Source: SHZI01 sp041396045
GTDB taxonomy: Bacteria > Pseudomonadota > Gammaproteobacteria > Steroidobacterales > GCA-2729495
DNA: 64,000 nt
Direction of reading: 5' to 3'
Assembly (NCBI GenBank): GCA_041396045.1
Contig: JAWKZI010000016.1
Location: 1-64,000 of the forward strand
Shown one piece after another: positions 8,852 to 18,127 of the stretch. How positions within the stretch are numbered: the stretch's first letter is position 1; every line of letters begins with the position of its first letter. A model generated the notes under the pieces. The model saw nothing but the letters and a program-made list of their open reading frames with translations. It was not told the origin of the DNA and searched no databases. The translations under genes and the position numbers were made by a program.

Positions 8852-8877
8852 CTACACCCGTCGTACGGGCACTGGAG

Positions 8878-10386
8878 CTAGTAGATGACGGTGGTGGCCT
8901 TGGTCTTCAGGTAGGCATCCAGACCCTCACGACCAAACTCCCGACCCCATCCGGACTGCTTGTTGCCACCGAAGGGAATCGCGGGATCAACTGCCGCGTG
9001 ACAATTGATACTGACCTGTCCGGCATCGATGAGTGCTGCCATACGGTGGGCAACCGAGATGTCGCGAGTCCAGACGCTGCCAGAAAGACCGTAGACGCTC
9101 TTGTTGGCCTCGTCGGCCACGGCCTGGAGCTCTGCGTCGTCGAACGACTGCGCACACAGCACCGGGCCGAAGATTTCTTCTCTGGCGATCTGCATGTCCA
9201 TATTGGTCTTGCTGAACAGGGTTGGTTTCACAAAGTAACCACGCCCGGGGAGTGCTTCGCCACCACACACCAGTTCGGCACCGGATTTTTTGCCTGAGGT
9301 GATAAAGCCCATCACACGCTCACGCTGTTCAGCCGAGATCAGGGGGCCCAGATCGCTGTTCGGGCTCATTCCCGGCCCCAGCCTGAACTTGTTGGCTGCA
9401 TCGCCGACGCGGTCTACGACCTTGTCAAAGATGTCGTTGTGAACGAACAGACGTGTGCCGGCCATGCAATTCTGTCCCTGCAGGAAGAACGCACCACGCG
9501 CCACGCCCGGAATAACCCGATCAAGATCAGCGTCCGGAAACACTACCATCGGAGACTTGCCGCCGAGCTCAAGAGTCACACGTTTCAGATTGCCGGCCGC
9601 TGCAGCGATGATCTTCTTGCCGACTTCCGTAGAGCCCGTGAAGGCAACCTTGTCCACATCCGGGTGACTGGCCAGAGCGGCTCCCGCCGATTCACCCAGG
9701 CCCGGCACGACATTGACCACACCTTCCGGGAAGCCAACTTTCCTGATCAGCTCGGCAAGCAGCAAAGCCGTCATAGGGGTTTGTTCCGCAGGCTTCAGGA
9801 CTACGGTGCAACCGGCGGCCAGCGCGGGCCCGAGTTTCAGGATCGCCATGATCAGCGGGGCATTCCACGGGATGATCGCACCGACAACGCCAATGGGTTC
9901 GCGCCGGGTGTAGGTCAGCGATTCGCCATTGCGGACACCCTGAGGGGACACAGGAATCGTATCGCCGGTGATCTTGGTCGCCCAGCCGGCGTAGTAACGC
10001 AGAAATTCGGCACCGAAAGCAGCAATCGAGTATTGGGCGACCATCAGCGGCATGCCGTTGTCGAGTACCTCAAGCTCACTGGCCAGAGCCAGATTTGCGT
10101 CGATTTCGTCTGCCAGTTTCCAGATCAGCCGGGTACGTTCGTACGACGTCAGCTTCGACCATTCACCCTTGAACGCTTTGCGTGCGGCGGTTACCGCCCG
10201 ATCGATATCGTCCTTCCCGCCCGCGGCAACCCGGGCGATTTGCCCCTCTGTGGCCGGATTGAAGACTTCAATGGTTTCACGCGTGCTGGCTGCAACCCAT
10301 TGTCCGCCGATAAAAAGGCGATGATCACGACCGAGGAACTCCCGGGCTTCCTGGCTTGGTGTAAGGTTCTCAGCCGCTGCACTCAT
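8878..10386 (-). CDS. NAD(P)-dependent aldehyde dehydrogenase
   Basis: The start chosen at 10386 follows GGGAGA and gives 502 residues, the usual length; an in-frame start at 10470 would add an unlikely 28-residue leader. ELGGKSP with Glu273 and FLQGQNC with Cys307 form the catalytic pair, and FTGSTEVGKKI is the cofactor loop. The C-terminal GREGLDAYLKTK matches betaine/phenylacetaldehyde-type dehydrogenases. It oxidises an aldehyde to the carboxylic acid in the cytoplasm. It converges with the SDR gene, so alcohol to aldehyde to acid oxidation by the two is possible, but the substrate is not identified. Confidence 0.93.
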   Translation of the reverse strand: MSAAAENLTPSQEAREFLGRDHRLFIGGQWVAASTRETIEVFNPATEGQIARVAAGGKDDIDRAVTAARKAFKGEWSKLTSYERTRLIWKLADEIDANLALASELEVLDNGMPLMVAQYSIAAFGAEFLRYYAGWATKITGDTIPVSPQGVRNGESLTYTRREPIGVVGAIIPWNAPLIMAILKLGPALAAGCTVVLKPAEQTPMTALLLAELIRKVGFPEGVVNVVPGLGESAGAALASHPDVDKVAFTGSTEVGKKIIAAAAGNLKRVTLELGGKSPMVVFPDADLDRVIPGVARGAFFLQGQNCMAGTRLFVHNDIFDKVVDRVGDAANKFRLGPGMSPNSDLGPLISAEQRERVMGFITSGKKSGAELVCGGEALPGRGYFVKPTLFSKTNMDMQIAREEIFGPVLCAQSFDDAELQAVADEANKSVYGLSGSVWTRDISVAHRMAALIDAGQVSINCHAAVDPAIPFGGNKQSGWGREFGREGLDAYLKTKATTVIY

Positions 10387-10502
10387 GTATCGTCTCCCGT
10401 TGCGATGGTCGCCAGCATAAGTGCCGGGCCCGGCCGCAGGCAAGGCGATTGGCGGCAGGACGTACGGCAACCCACAAGGCGAATCAGCAGGCTACGGGCC
10501 AT

Positions 10503-11735
10503 ATGAAATTCAGCGGATTTCCAGGTGCGAACCAACGACGCTGGCAAATTGCCGGCCTGCTGTGTGCGATTACCACGATCAACTATCTGGACTGTCAGGC
10601 CTCTTGCAGTAGCCAGCCCGGCCATCGTCGAGCAGTTCGGGATCAGCACACAGGGTTTGGACCGATCACGTCCGCATTCCTTTCATGGCATCGGCCACCT
10701 GATCGTTGGCCCGCTCATCGACCGGTTTGGTACCCGTCGGGCCTTCAGTGTGGCGGTGGTGGCCTGGAGCCTGGCCGGCATGTTGCATGCCGCAGGTAGC
10801 TTCTGGAGCTTTCTTGGCATGCGATCAACGCTGGGACTGTTCGAGGCGGCCAACTTCCCGGCAGCAGCGGTCAAAGCCATCGCTACCGGTTTTTCCAGCA
10901 CAGGAACGCTCGCTGGTTGGGTATCCTGACAGTGGCCGGCGGTCTGGGCGCGGAATTAGGCGCCGCCATTGATCGGCGGCATCATCGTGTGGGCAGGCTG
11001 GCGGTGGGCCTTCATCATCCCGGGACTGGCAGGCTTTGTCTGGCTGCTGTTCTGGTGGCGCCTGTATCCAGCATCAACCAATACGCCAGATACGGAACGG
11101 ATGCCACAGCCGGTGGTGCCTTCGCCAGAGAGCGGGCAGGAAGCGGTCAGGCATGGTCTGCGTCAGAAGCACCTGCGTCGTATCGAAGTCTGGGGGCTGC
11201 TGCTGAGCCGCGTGCTCAATGACGGCGCCTTTTATTTTTTTGTGGGCTGGTTGCCACTGTATCTGGCCCAGGCGCGCGGTTTCAGCCTGGCGGAAATCGC
11301 GGCCTTTGCCTGATTCCCTTCCTGGCGGCCGCCAGACGCAGGCCCGGTGACCGGCGGCTTTCTGGGCCGGCAGCCAGACAGGGACGGACCCCGAACACTG
11401 CCCGAAAGCATCATCTGATTGGTGCTGTGATGGTCGTGCTGAGCCTGCCGGCCGGCATCGGCGAAATCGCCGGCGATCGCGCTGGCGCTGATTGCCCTGG
11501 CGATGTTTGCGATCCGGACAGCAGGCCCACTCCGTTCGCACGTTATATATAGTGAAGGGTACCATCTGGCTGGGTTCGGCGCTGCCGGCAGCTTGCGCGT
11601 TTATCTCTGTGCCTTCGGAGCGCAGGCAGGCTGGGGTTTCGGACCACTACCTATGAGCCGGTTTTTAGCCGTTGCCACTCAGCTCATGTCAGCCGCTGTC
11701 CGTGGGGCTTATTCCTGATCGCAACCTGGCGGAGG
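10503..11735 (+). pseudogene. MFS transporter (ACS/ExuT-like), broken by multiple frameshifts
   Basis: Pieces of one transporter of about 400 residues are scattered over three frames. They read in order LLCAITTINYLD, then LAVASPAIVEQFGI and HLIVGPLIDRFGTRRAF, then GGIIVWAGWRWAFIIPGLAG, then FYFFVGWLPLYLAQARGFSL, and finally IALALIALAMFAI and QLMSAA. These match the anion:cation symporter type of MFS carriers, which import organic acids such as hexuronates. At least five indels or stops interrupt it, for example an extra T near 10605. The conserved residues are intact between lesions, so decay is recent or the sequence here contains errors. Start and end are approximate. Confidence 0.75.
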
Positions 11736-11841
11736 CCCTCGCGCGGGAAATAGCGCCGGGCTTGGCCGGTCTGGTGCCAGACGCGCTAGAATCGCCCGCG
11801 ACCATCTACTTGTTTCATTACAGTCAGCAGAGGACCGGAAC

Positions 11842-12340
11842 ATGGCAATCAAGGCAGCGATCGAATTCCCGATGGAAAAATTCGGCATCATGACCAAGGA
11901 CGGCCCTGCCTGATTAACCTCCCAGGAACTTCTGGTGGCAAGAAGGTGGTGCTGTTTTCAGTTCCAGGTGCGGTTCAGACGCCAGACCTGCTCAAACAGC
12001 CACCTACCGGGCTATACTGAATGCGGTAGACATCAAGGCCAAAGGCGTAGATACCGCCTCGCATGGCCGAACGAGATGCCTTTTGTCATGCGATGCCTTT
12101 CTGGGGCAAGGACCGCGGTGTTGGCGACAAGATACTGATGCGCTGGTGCGGCAAGATGGCAACGGGTGACTTCACCAGGGCACTGGGCCCGAGCTGGATG
12201 CCACCGGCTTCTGCATGGGCAAGCGCGGTCAGCGATTCATATTGTCGACAATGGCGTCGTCAAGGAATTGAATGTTGAGGCGCCGCGGAGTTTAAAGTCA
12301 GCGCACTGCAGAATGCGTGCTCGGCCAGCTTTGATCGACC
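11842..12340 (+). pseudogene. Prx5-like peroxiredoxin, frameshifted
   Basis: From ATG 11842 the reading starts MAIKAAIEFP, then IMTKDGPA, and continues in other frames with GGKKVVLFSVPGA, TCSNSHLPGY, VDIKAKGV, WGKDRGVGDKI, GDFTRALG, LDATGFCMGKR and GVVKELNVEAP. This is the thioredoxin-fold peroxiredoxin 5/AhpE-like family, which reduces peroxides with a peroxidatic cysteine; the Cys in the TCSNSHLPGY segment is at that place. At least five frame changes separate the pieces, so no functional product can be made from this sequence as given. The 3' end is approximate. Confidence 0.78.
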
Positions 12341-12386
12341 CGCCTCGCCTAATACGAAGCCTCGCTAAACGTCCAGGAAGAATCCG

Positions 12387-12927
12387 ATGCCCGAAACCCA
12401 TGTGGTCGAGACGCTGCCCTTTTTCTATGCCGCATCTGCTACGTACACATCCTGCTGTTTGTGTACTGGCTGTAATGCCGGGGTGTTCTTATTCCAGCAC
12501 CTTTGTCGTCAACGAAAAGCTGACACGGGAAGCACGGCTAACGCATTCAAGATCTTCATCAATCTCGGGACATGCCGCGCTATTGCCTGGCAGCATTGGA
12601 TGCTGACCATCGGCGGCATTCGCGGAGTTCATCGGTTATTACATCCGACCTGGGCAGCGCGGCAGATGGTTGGCATCGTGGCACTGGGTCCGATCTGGGT
12701 CTGGGTCATTTACCTGGTGCAGCTCAGAAGGTGCCGTCTGCGCAAAAATACTGGCACAGGGCGACTACTGGTCGGTTTATTACTGATCTTGCGCTGCCGA
12801 TCTCGGTCAGTTCATCACTGAATACGGGCAGTTGAAACCTTTCCCATGGCTGGCCGGCAAGCTGCTGATCTTTTCCTTCCTGATCTTCTGCGGATTCATG
12901 ATTCGCAAGAAGCTCCCGCCTCATTGA
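12387..12927 (+). pseudogene. Small multi-pass membrane protein, frameshifted
   Basis: Reading starts MPETHVVETLPFFYAA at ATG 12387. Pieces in other frames read YVHILLFVYWL, SSTFVVNEKLTREARL, AFKIFINL, then VGIVALGPIWVWVIYLV, and LPISVSSSLNTG with a C-terminal WLAGKLLIFSFLIFCGFMI helix and a stop at 12927. It was probably a 180-residue protein with four helices. I do not recognise a named function. Several indels break it, as in the two genes upstream. Confidence 0.6.
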
Positions 12928-13388
12928 AGGTTTCATAAGATGATGGCGGGGCAAAGCGTCACCCCGAAAGTGACAGCAAAGCCCGCAACGGGCTGATGGG
13001 TCCGGCCCTATGTGTGGGCGATCTGGCCGGGGTCGCCTTGTCGGCGTTCCGGGGTCTGGAAACCGGAGCGTAGAGGCGCCTTCCGCGGGCGGTACAGTAG
13101 CTGATTTCCGCCTTCCACAGCTGATGCGGTTCGCCGTTTTCAATTTAGCCTGCGGCATCCCGGCGGAGTATCGTCCTGGCGTGCGGCACGCCTTTTTCGG
13201 CCGATACCAAGACACCTGCCACGCTGCCGCTCGCTGTGGGGGTGAGTGAATTCCCACCGACGAAGGCGGCGCGGGCGCGAAGTACCCGGACCATCAGATA
13301 GCCAGAGTCGACGCCGCGCTGCTGACTTTGAGTCGCTGCCGGTCATCCAGCACGTGTCATCACGATGGCCATGCTGGAGTACCGGCAA
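12928..13388. other. Stretch without an intact gene
   Basis: A hairpin AGCCCG-CAA-CGGGCT at 12980-12994 follows the broken membrane gene and resembles a degraded terminator. The right end (about 13330-13388) appears to hold the frameshifted C-terminus of the minus-strand MFS gene (pieces AVAVLIAGT and MAIVM). I see nothing else supportable. Confidence 0.4.
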
Positions 13389-14537
13389 TCAGCACGGCAA
13401 CGGCAGAAAATCACCGGGCGGCTGCCAGGTAGCTGGCACGATACTGAAGTTTCCGCTTAGCACCAGGGCGAGTGAGCTGGACAATCCAGCCGCAGTGCCC
13501 GCGATATCCGGCCGGCAATTAACCGACCCGGCCACCGCCAGCGGAGTCTGGATTCCTGCGCCGTACATCAGCACGCCCAATGGCACCAGCAGGCCCGCCA
13601 GAGTGACACCCAGCAGGACAGTGGCGATCAGCAACGAGGTGCCGGCGACGGTGATCATTACGGTCGACAGCACCAAGGTCCGACGTACACCAAGCCAGGC
13701 GGTCACGCGAGCACCACTCGCGGCACCGACAACGTACACCAGGCCCATCGCTCCCCAGATCACACCAAACACCGCCTCGTTCATCCCCAGGTGATCGGAG
13801 AAAACCACGGCAGCTACTGCCAGGAAGGCAAAGAAACTGCCTTGCATGAAGGCATACATCAAGGTGTAGCCAACAAACACCCTTGAGGCCAGGAGTTGGC
13901 GATAACTCGTCGTCCAGTGCTGGGCTTCAGCCGAAGATACTCTGGCAACCCGCGTTTCCGTCAATCGGGCATTCATGGCCAGCAGCACGGCAACCCCTAG
14001 TGCCGCACTGACCACGAATACCAGTCGTGGGCCACCCCAGGCAGTTAATGGGCCGCCAACCAACGGCCCGATAACTGGCGCAATTCCCATGGCCGCACCA
14101 ATCCAGGCCAGTGCCTGTGTTGCGGACAAAGCGTCGTGTGTATCCCGGACGATCGCGCGGGAACCCACTGTGCCAACGCTGACACCGAGCGCCTGCAGCG
14201 TGCGACAGACAAGCAGCGCGGAAAATGAATCAACGATAACGCAGGCAATACTCGCCAGCGTGAACAGTACGAAGCCGGTCAGTATGACCGGACGACGTCC
14301 GAAGCGGTCGCTCAATGAGCCTGCCAGTGGCTGGCCCACCCCCAATCCGAACAGGTAGGTGGCAATCAGATACTGGGCGTCGCCCTGGCTCACCCCATAG
14401 CGTTCGGCAAATGTTGCCAGGGCAGGCACAACGACAATCATGCCGAACGGCGACAGTGAACTCGCCACGCTCAGCAGCCACAACGATGGGGCACGACCAG
14501 GCGGCGTCGCACGATCAGGCACTGCGATTGCGGTCAT
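13389..14537 (-). CDS. Bcr/CflA-type MFS drug transporter, C-terminus frameshifted
   Basis: The 382-residue frame covers about eleven helices of a drug:H+ antiporter of the Bcr/CflA (DHA1) group. The motif GVGQPLAGSLSDRFGRRPV around residue 55 is the loop 2-3 signature and IVRDTHD lies after helix 4. The frame ends in IVPATWQPPGDF, which does not look like a native helix. The expected last-helix residues (SAVAVLIAGT) continue in another frame just downstream, so the true gene probably ran to about 13330. Its start lies 21 bp after the EtfA stop on the same strand. It may export a small organic compound. Confidence 0.8.
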   Translation of the reverse strand: MTAIAVPDRATPPGRAPSLWLLSVASSLSPFGMIVVVPALATFAERYGVSQGDAQYLIATYLFGLGVGQPLAGSLSDRFGRRPVILTGFVLFTLASIACVIVDSFSALLVCRTLQALGVSVGTVGSRAIVRDTHDALSATQALAWIGAAMGIAPVIGPLVGGPLTAWGGPRLVFVVSAALGVAVLLAMNARLTETRVARVSSAEAQHWTTSYRQLLASRVFVGYTLMYAFMQGSFFAFLAVAAVVFSDHLGMNEAVFGVIWGAMGLVYVVGAASGARVTAWLGVRRTLVLSTVMITVAGTSLLIATVLLGVTLAGLLVPLGVLMYGAGIQTPLAVAGSVNCRPDIAGTAAGLSSSLALVLSGNFSIVPATWQPPGDFLPLPC

Positions 14538-14558
14538 GCCGTGCTCAACATCAGCCAG

Positions 14559-15518
14559 CTATTGACCCAACTGCTTCTCGATATCGGAAATCGCCTGAAA
14601 CAGATCGCCGACCAACCCGAAGTCTGCGACCTCAAAGATGGGTGCTTCAGCATCCTTGTTGATCGCAACGATCGTGCCGGCATCCTTGATGCCTGTCAGG
14701 TGCTGAATGGCACCGGAAATACCAAAGGCCATGTACAACTCAGGTGCAATGATCTTTCCGGTCTGCCCGACCTGCATGTCGTTGGGAACGAAGCCTGCAT
14801 CGACCGCTGCCCGGGAAGCGCCCACGGCGGCACCGATGCGATCTGCAAACTTGTAGAGGTGCGCAAAGTTGTCGGCACTGCCAACGCCACGCCCGCCAGA
14901 CACCACAAGTTTCGCTGTCTGCAGGTCAGGGCGGTCCGACGAGCCGGCCTGCAGCTCAACAAAGCGGGTGTGGGTCGGCAATTCCGCGTCAATCTCAATC
15001 GAGCGGACTTCGGCGGTACCACCGGTAGCGACCGGCTTGAACGATGCGCCCCGCACTGTGGCGACGACTTTCATCCCGGCCGGCACTTCGACAGTGACCA
15101 CGGCATTGCCTGCGTAGATCGGACGCTGGAAGGTTCGCGCGCTGGCAACACTCATGACGTCACTGAGCTGGGGAGCCCCAAGCAATGCCGCTACCCGCGG
15201 CAACAAATCCTTGCCGAATGTGGTTGATGGCGCCAGTACAAAATCGTAGTCGTCTGCCAGCTTCACAATCTGTGGCGCCAGTACAGCGGCCAGCGGTGCG
15301 CTGCTGGCCGGATTACTGACGGATAACACCGCCGTCACCCCGGTCAACGCCGCAGCCTCGGCGGCTATGGCCGTGATGTCGGCGCCGAGGATAACGATGT
15401 CAACATGATCGATATCCGTTCCGGCAGCAGCAATTTCTGTCGCACAAGCAACGCAACGGGCGGTGCTCTGGTTGAGGTGCTGGCCGTCGTGTTCACCAAT
15501 AATCAGGATGCCACTCAT
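14559..15518 (-). CDS. etfA: Electron transfer flavoprotein subunit alpha
   Basis: The 319-residue protein is full length for EtfA. The C-terminal FAD-binding half contains VVSGGRGVGSADNF near residue 205, AVGASRAAVDAGF, and ELYMAFGISGAIQHLTGIKD near residue 266 before AINKD. With EtfB it takes electrons from acyl-CoA and other flavin dehydrogenases and hands them to ETF:quinone oxidoreductase. Its ATG overlaps the etfB stop by four bases (ATGA), so the subunits are translationally coupled. This fits the acyl-CoA enzymes found elsewhere in the window. Confidence 0.97.
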   Translation of the reverse strand: MSGILIIGEHDGQHLNQSTARCVACATEIAAAGTDIDHVDIVILGADITAIAAEAAALTGVTAVLSVSNPASSAPLAAVLAPQIVKLADDYDFVLAPSTTFGKDLLPRVAALLGAPQLSDVMSVASARTFQRPIYAGNAVVTVEVPAGMKVVATVRGASFKPVATGGTAEVRSIEIDAELPTHTRFVELQAGSSDRPDLQTAKLVVSGGRGVGSADNFAHLYKFADRIGAAVGASRAAVDAGFVPNDMQVGQTGKIIAPELYMAFGISGAIQHLTGIKDAGTIVAINKDAEAPIFEVADFGLVGDLFQAISDIEKQLGQ

Positions 15519-16267
15519 GCGAACAACCCCCGATCCCGAAGCGCACTCACCAGCTCCTCGGCGCTCTTCACCATCTTGCCCTTGCTGCGTACGGCTGGTG
15601 GCTCGTACCGCGTTACCTTGAGCAGCGGAGCAACATTCACGCCGAGGCTGTCGATCGCAATGGTTTCGATGGGCTTCTTCTTGGCCTTCATGATGTCTGG
15701 CAGCTTCACATAACGGGGTTCGTTCAAGCGCAGATCTGTAGTCACCACCGCCGGCAGATCGACCTGCAGAACTTCGAGCCCTGCGTCCACTTCGCGAGTC
15801 ACTGTGGCCACGCCATCCTCGATGACCAGTTTCGAGGCAAAAGTGGCCTGCGGGCGTTCCCAGAGTGTTGCCAGCATCTGCCCGGTCTGGTTGCAGTCAT
15901 CATCGATCGCCTGCTTGCCGAGCAGTACCAGATCCGGTTGTTCGCGAGCAACGATCTGCTGCAGCAGGCGTGCGGCAGTAAGCGGTTCGAGTTCGGCTGT
16001 TGTCTCAACCAGGATGGCCCGGTCAGCGCCCATCGCCAGACCTGTTCGTAATTGCTGTTTTGCATCGTCGGGGCCAATCGAGACAACCACAATTTCGTGC
16101 GCATCGCCACGATCGCGGATACGCAAGGCCTCTTCCAGTGCGATCTCATCGAAGGGATTGATGCTCATTTTCAGGCCCTCGGTAACAACACCAGAGCCAT
16201 CCGGTTTCACGCGAATGCGGACGTTAAAGTCAACAACACGTTTCAGGCATACGATAATCTTCTGCAT
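15515..16267 (-). CDS. etfB: Electron transfer flavoprotein subunit beta
   Basis: A 250-residue EtfB with the typical start MQKIIVCLKRVVDFNVRI, the segment MSINPFDEIALEEALRI at about 34-50, and LVLLGKQAIDDDCNQTG near residue 115, which binds AMP in this family. RYVKLPDIMKAKKKP near residue 195 is the recognition-loop region that contacts partner dehydrogenases. It forms the cytoplasmic ETF heterodimer with the product of the overlapping etfA gene. It is divergent from the sulfurtransferase gene with a 56-bp gap. Confidence 0.97.
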   Translation of the reverse strand: MQKIIVCLKRVVDFNVRIRVKPDGSGVVTEGLKMSINPFDEIALEEALRIRDRGDAHEIVVVSIGPDDAKQQLRTGLAMGADRAILVETTAELEPLTAARLLQQIVAREQPDLVLLGKQAIDDDCNQTGQMLATLWERPQATFASKLVIEDGVATVTREVDAGLEVLQVDLPAVVTTDLRLNEPRYVKLPDIMKAKKKPIETIAIDSLGVNVAPLLKVTRYEPPAVRSKGKMVKSAEELVSALRDRGLFA

Positions 16268-16323
16268 TCACGGGTCCTTGGAGCCACGGGACAGCCCGGC
16301 ATGATCATACGGGGCACCCCGTC

Positions 16324-17304
16324 ATGATCAACGAGGCAGCCCGTTATTTTCAACGACTGCAGGTCGAGGGACAAGCTGTGCATGAAGATTCCGCATCACC
16401 CACCGTAGATGATCGACGTCGCAGCCTGCTGATGACAGCCGGAGAACTGGCCGGGAGGCTGCGCGCCGGCGGCAAACAGGTCCCGGTTATTGTCGATTGC
16501 CGATTTAACCTGGCAGACCCCGAGGCAGGTCGCCGGGCGTACCTGCTGGAGCATCTGCCAGGTGCATGGTTCGCAGACCTCAATCGGGACCTGTCAGCGG
16601 CGCCAGGCCCCGGTACCGGCCGTCATCCACTGCCTGAGCCGCGGCAGCTCCGCGCGCTGTTTGAGGGCTTTGGCATCAACGACAGCTCGCTGGTTGTTGC
16701 CTATGACGCCGGCGGCGGCATGCTGGCAGCCCGAGTCTGGTGGTTGCTGCGCTGGATGGGTCATCGTGCCGTTGTTGTGCTCGATGGCGGATTTCAAGCG
16801 TGGCAGCAGGCAGGATTCCCGGTGGATAGCGCTTTGCCGCAGGCTGGCCGAGTACCGTCAGGTCAGCAGATCAGGGAGCAGCGCTTCCAGGGCGAACCCG
16901 GCAACATGCCGGTCATGACCACAGCGCAGATCGGGGAAGCCCTGACCACGGGCTCGATTCGACTGCTGGACGTGCGTTCAGCGGAACGCTTCCAGGGACA
17001 GGTTGAACCTATCGACCCGGTGGCGGGCCATGTCCCCGGGGCCATTAATGCCCCCTGCACAGACAACCTGGATGCGGAACAACGCTTTCTGGCGGGCACT
17101 GCCCTCCGCGCACGCTATGCACCACTGATCGCCGGCTATAGCGGCCCGGAAATTGTCTGCATGTGTGGTTCTGGCGTTACTGCCTGTCACGGCATCATGG
17201 CGCTGGAGCTGGCGGGTATTCCGGATGCAGCGCTGTATCCGGGTTCGTGGAGCGAATGGATCCAGTCGCCGGACCGGCCGGTGGCCGGTCTGGAGTCCAG
17301 GTAG
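16324..17304 (+). CDS. 3-mercaptopyruvate sulfurtransferase (tandem rhodanese)
   Basis: The 326-residue product carries two rhodanese domains. The first (about residues 40-165) is the inactive one; the second ends in the active loop CGSGVTACH with catalytic Cys281. CGSGV[TS]A distinguishes mercaptopyruvate sulfurtransferases from thiosulfate ones. It moves sulfur from 3-mercaptopyruvate to thiols or cyanide in the cytoplasm. The first 36 residues lie outside the domain; in-frame starts at GTG 16378 or ATG 16432 are alternatives and would give the usual length of about 290. Confidence 0.88.
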   Translation: MINEAARYFQRLQVEGQAVHEDSASPTVDDRRRSLLMTAGELAGRLRAGGKQVPVIVDCRFNLADPEAGRRAYLLEHLPGAWFADLNRDLSAAPGPGTGRHPLPEPRQLRALFEGFGINDSSLVVAYDAGGGMLAARVWWLLRWMGHRAVVVLDGGFQAWQQAGFPVDSALPQAGRVPSGQQIREQRFQGEPGNMPVMTTAQIGEALTTGSIRLLDVRSAERFQGQVEPIDPVAGHVPGAINAPCTDNLDAEQRFLAGTALRARYAPLIAGYSGPEIVCMCGSGVTACHGIMALELAGIPDAALYPGSWSEWIQSPDRPVAGLESR

Positions 17305-17385
17305 CCCAGATCGGCATACCTCAGTTCCATGGCGCCAAGTTATAGTGTTCGATCCCATCAATCTGACGTCTGGATGACCTGAAGC

Positions 17386-18126
17386 ATGAATACCAGCACC
17401 CTGCAGCGCGACCACCGCGCCATTCGAGGCACGATTGCCTACCTCAGCAACAAACCCGACCGGGTCGGGCAGGCCCGCGGCCGCGAGCACTTCCACATCA
17501 CCGTGCATAGCGATGGGCGGCGCACCTGCAGCGCCCATTCCGAAATTGATGATCGCCCCAGCGTGATGCGCGACATCGTCTACAGTCTTGACGAGCAATG
17601 GTTGCCAACCGACTGTTTTGTTCGCCTGGCCGTCAACGATCGTTTCACCGGCACCGGATGGTTCCGCTTTGGTCCGGACTACGCCGAATGCGAGACCTAT
17701 ACAGCGTTGGACGGGCGAGTGACGCAGCGCATGGAGACCAGGGGCCGCCTGCAGGCATTCCAGAACCACGCCATCGTCTGCGACGCCTGGCACATGCAGC
17801 TGTTTGACCGGCACAAGGGCCCCGGCCTGCAAAGCATCGACGAGATGCTGCTTTCGTCTCCGGATCACCGCGGAGCCACGGGACCCATGTTGTTCCGTAT
17901 CGGCTTCGGCGTCGAGTACGTTGGCGAGGAGAGCATCACCGTGAAAGCCGGTACATTCGATGCGTTGCACTTCCGTTTTGTCTCATCACCCGGGCTGCCA
18001 CAGGCCCATCCTGCCTATGACATCTGGTGCACGGCAGACGGTGACTACATCTTCCTGAAGGGTGTGATCGGCGGCTACATGCTCACCGAATATGAGCTGG
18101 TGCACCTGGAGTATGAAACCGCCTGA
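17386..18126 (+). CDS. Conserved hypothetical protein
   Basis: The 246-residue protein has no signal peptide and no transmembrane helix. It is rich in beta-type segments and aromatic residues (GTGWFRFGPDYAECETY, and HPAYDIWCTADGDYIFLKGV near the end), like lipocalin-type or DUF3108-like proteins that bind lipids. I do not recognise a defined family. It converges with the VOC gene, with only 1 bp between the two stops. An even codon pattern suggests a real gene. Confidence 0.7.
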   Translation: MNTSTLQRDHRAIRGTIAYLSNKPDRVGQARGREHFHITVHSDGRRTCSAHSEIDDRPSVMRDIVYSLDEQWLPTDCFVRLAVNDRFTGTGWFRFGPDYAECETYTALDGRVTQRMETRGRLQAFQNHAIVCDAWHMQLFDRHKGPGLQSIDEMLLSSPDHRGATGPMLFRIGFGVEYVGEESITVKAGTFDALHFRFVSSPGLPQAHPAYDIWCTADGDYIFLKGVIGGYMLTEYELVHLEYETA

Positions 18127-18127
18127 T

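Noticed and set aside
8857..8869. CCCGT-CGT-ACGGG hairpin between SDR and aldehyde dehydrogenase genes
   Set aside because: Only 5-bp arms with a 3-nt loop and no T-tract; too weak to call a terminator.
9439..10506. 355-residue plus-strand frame opposite the aldehyde dehydrogenase
   Set aside because: It is the antisense of a clear ALDH gene, with His/Arg-rich composition and no recognisable motif.
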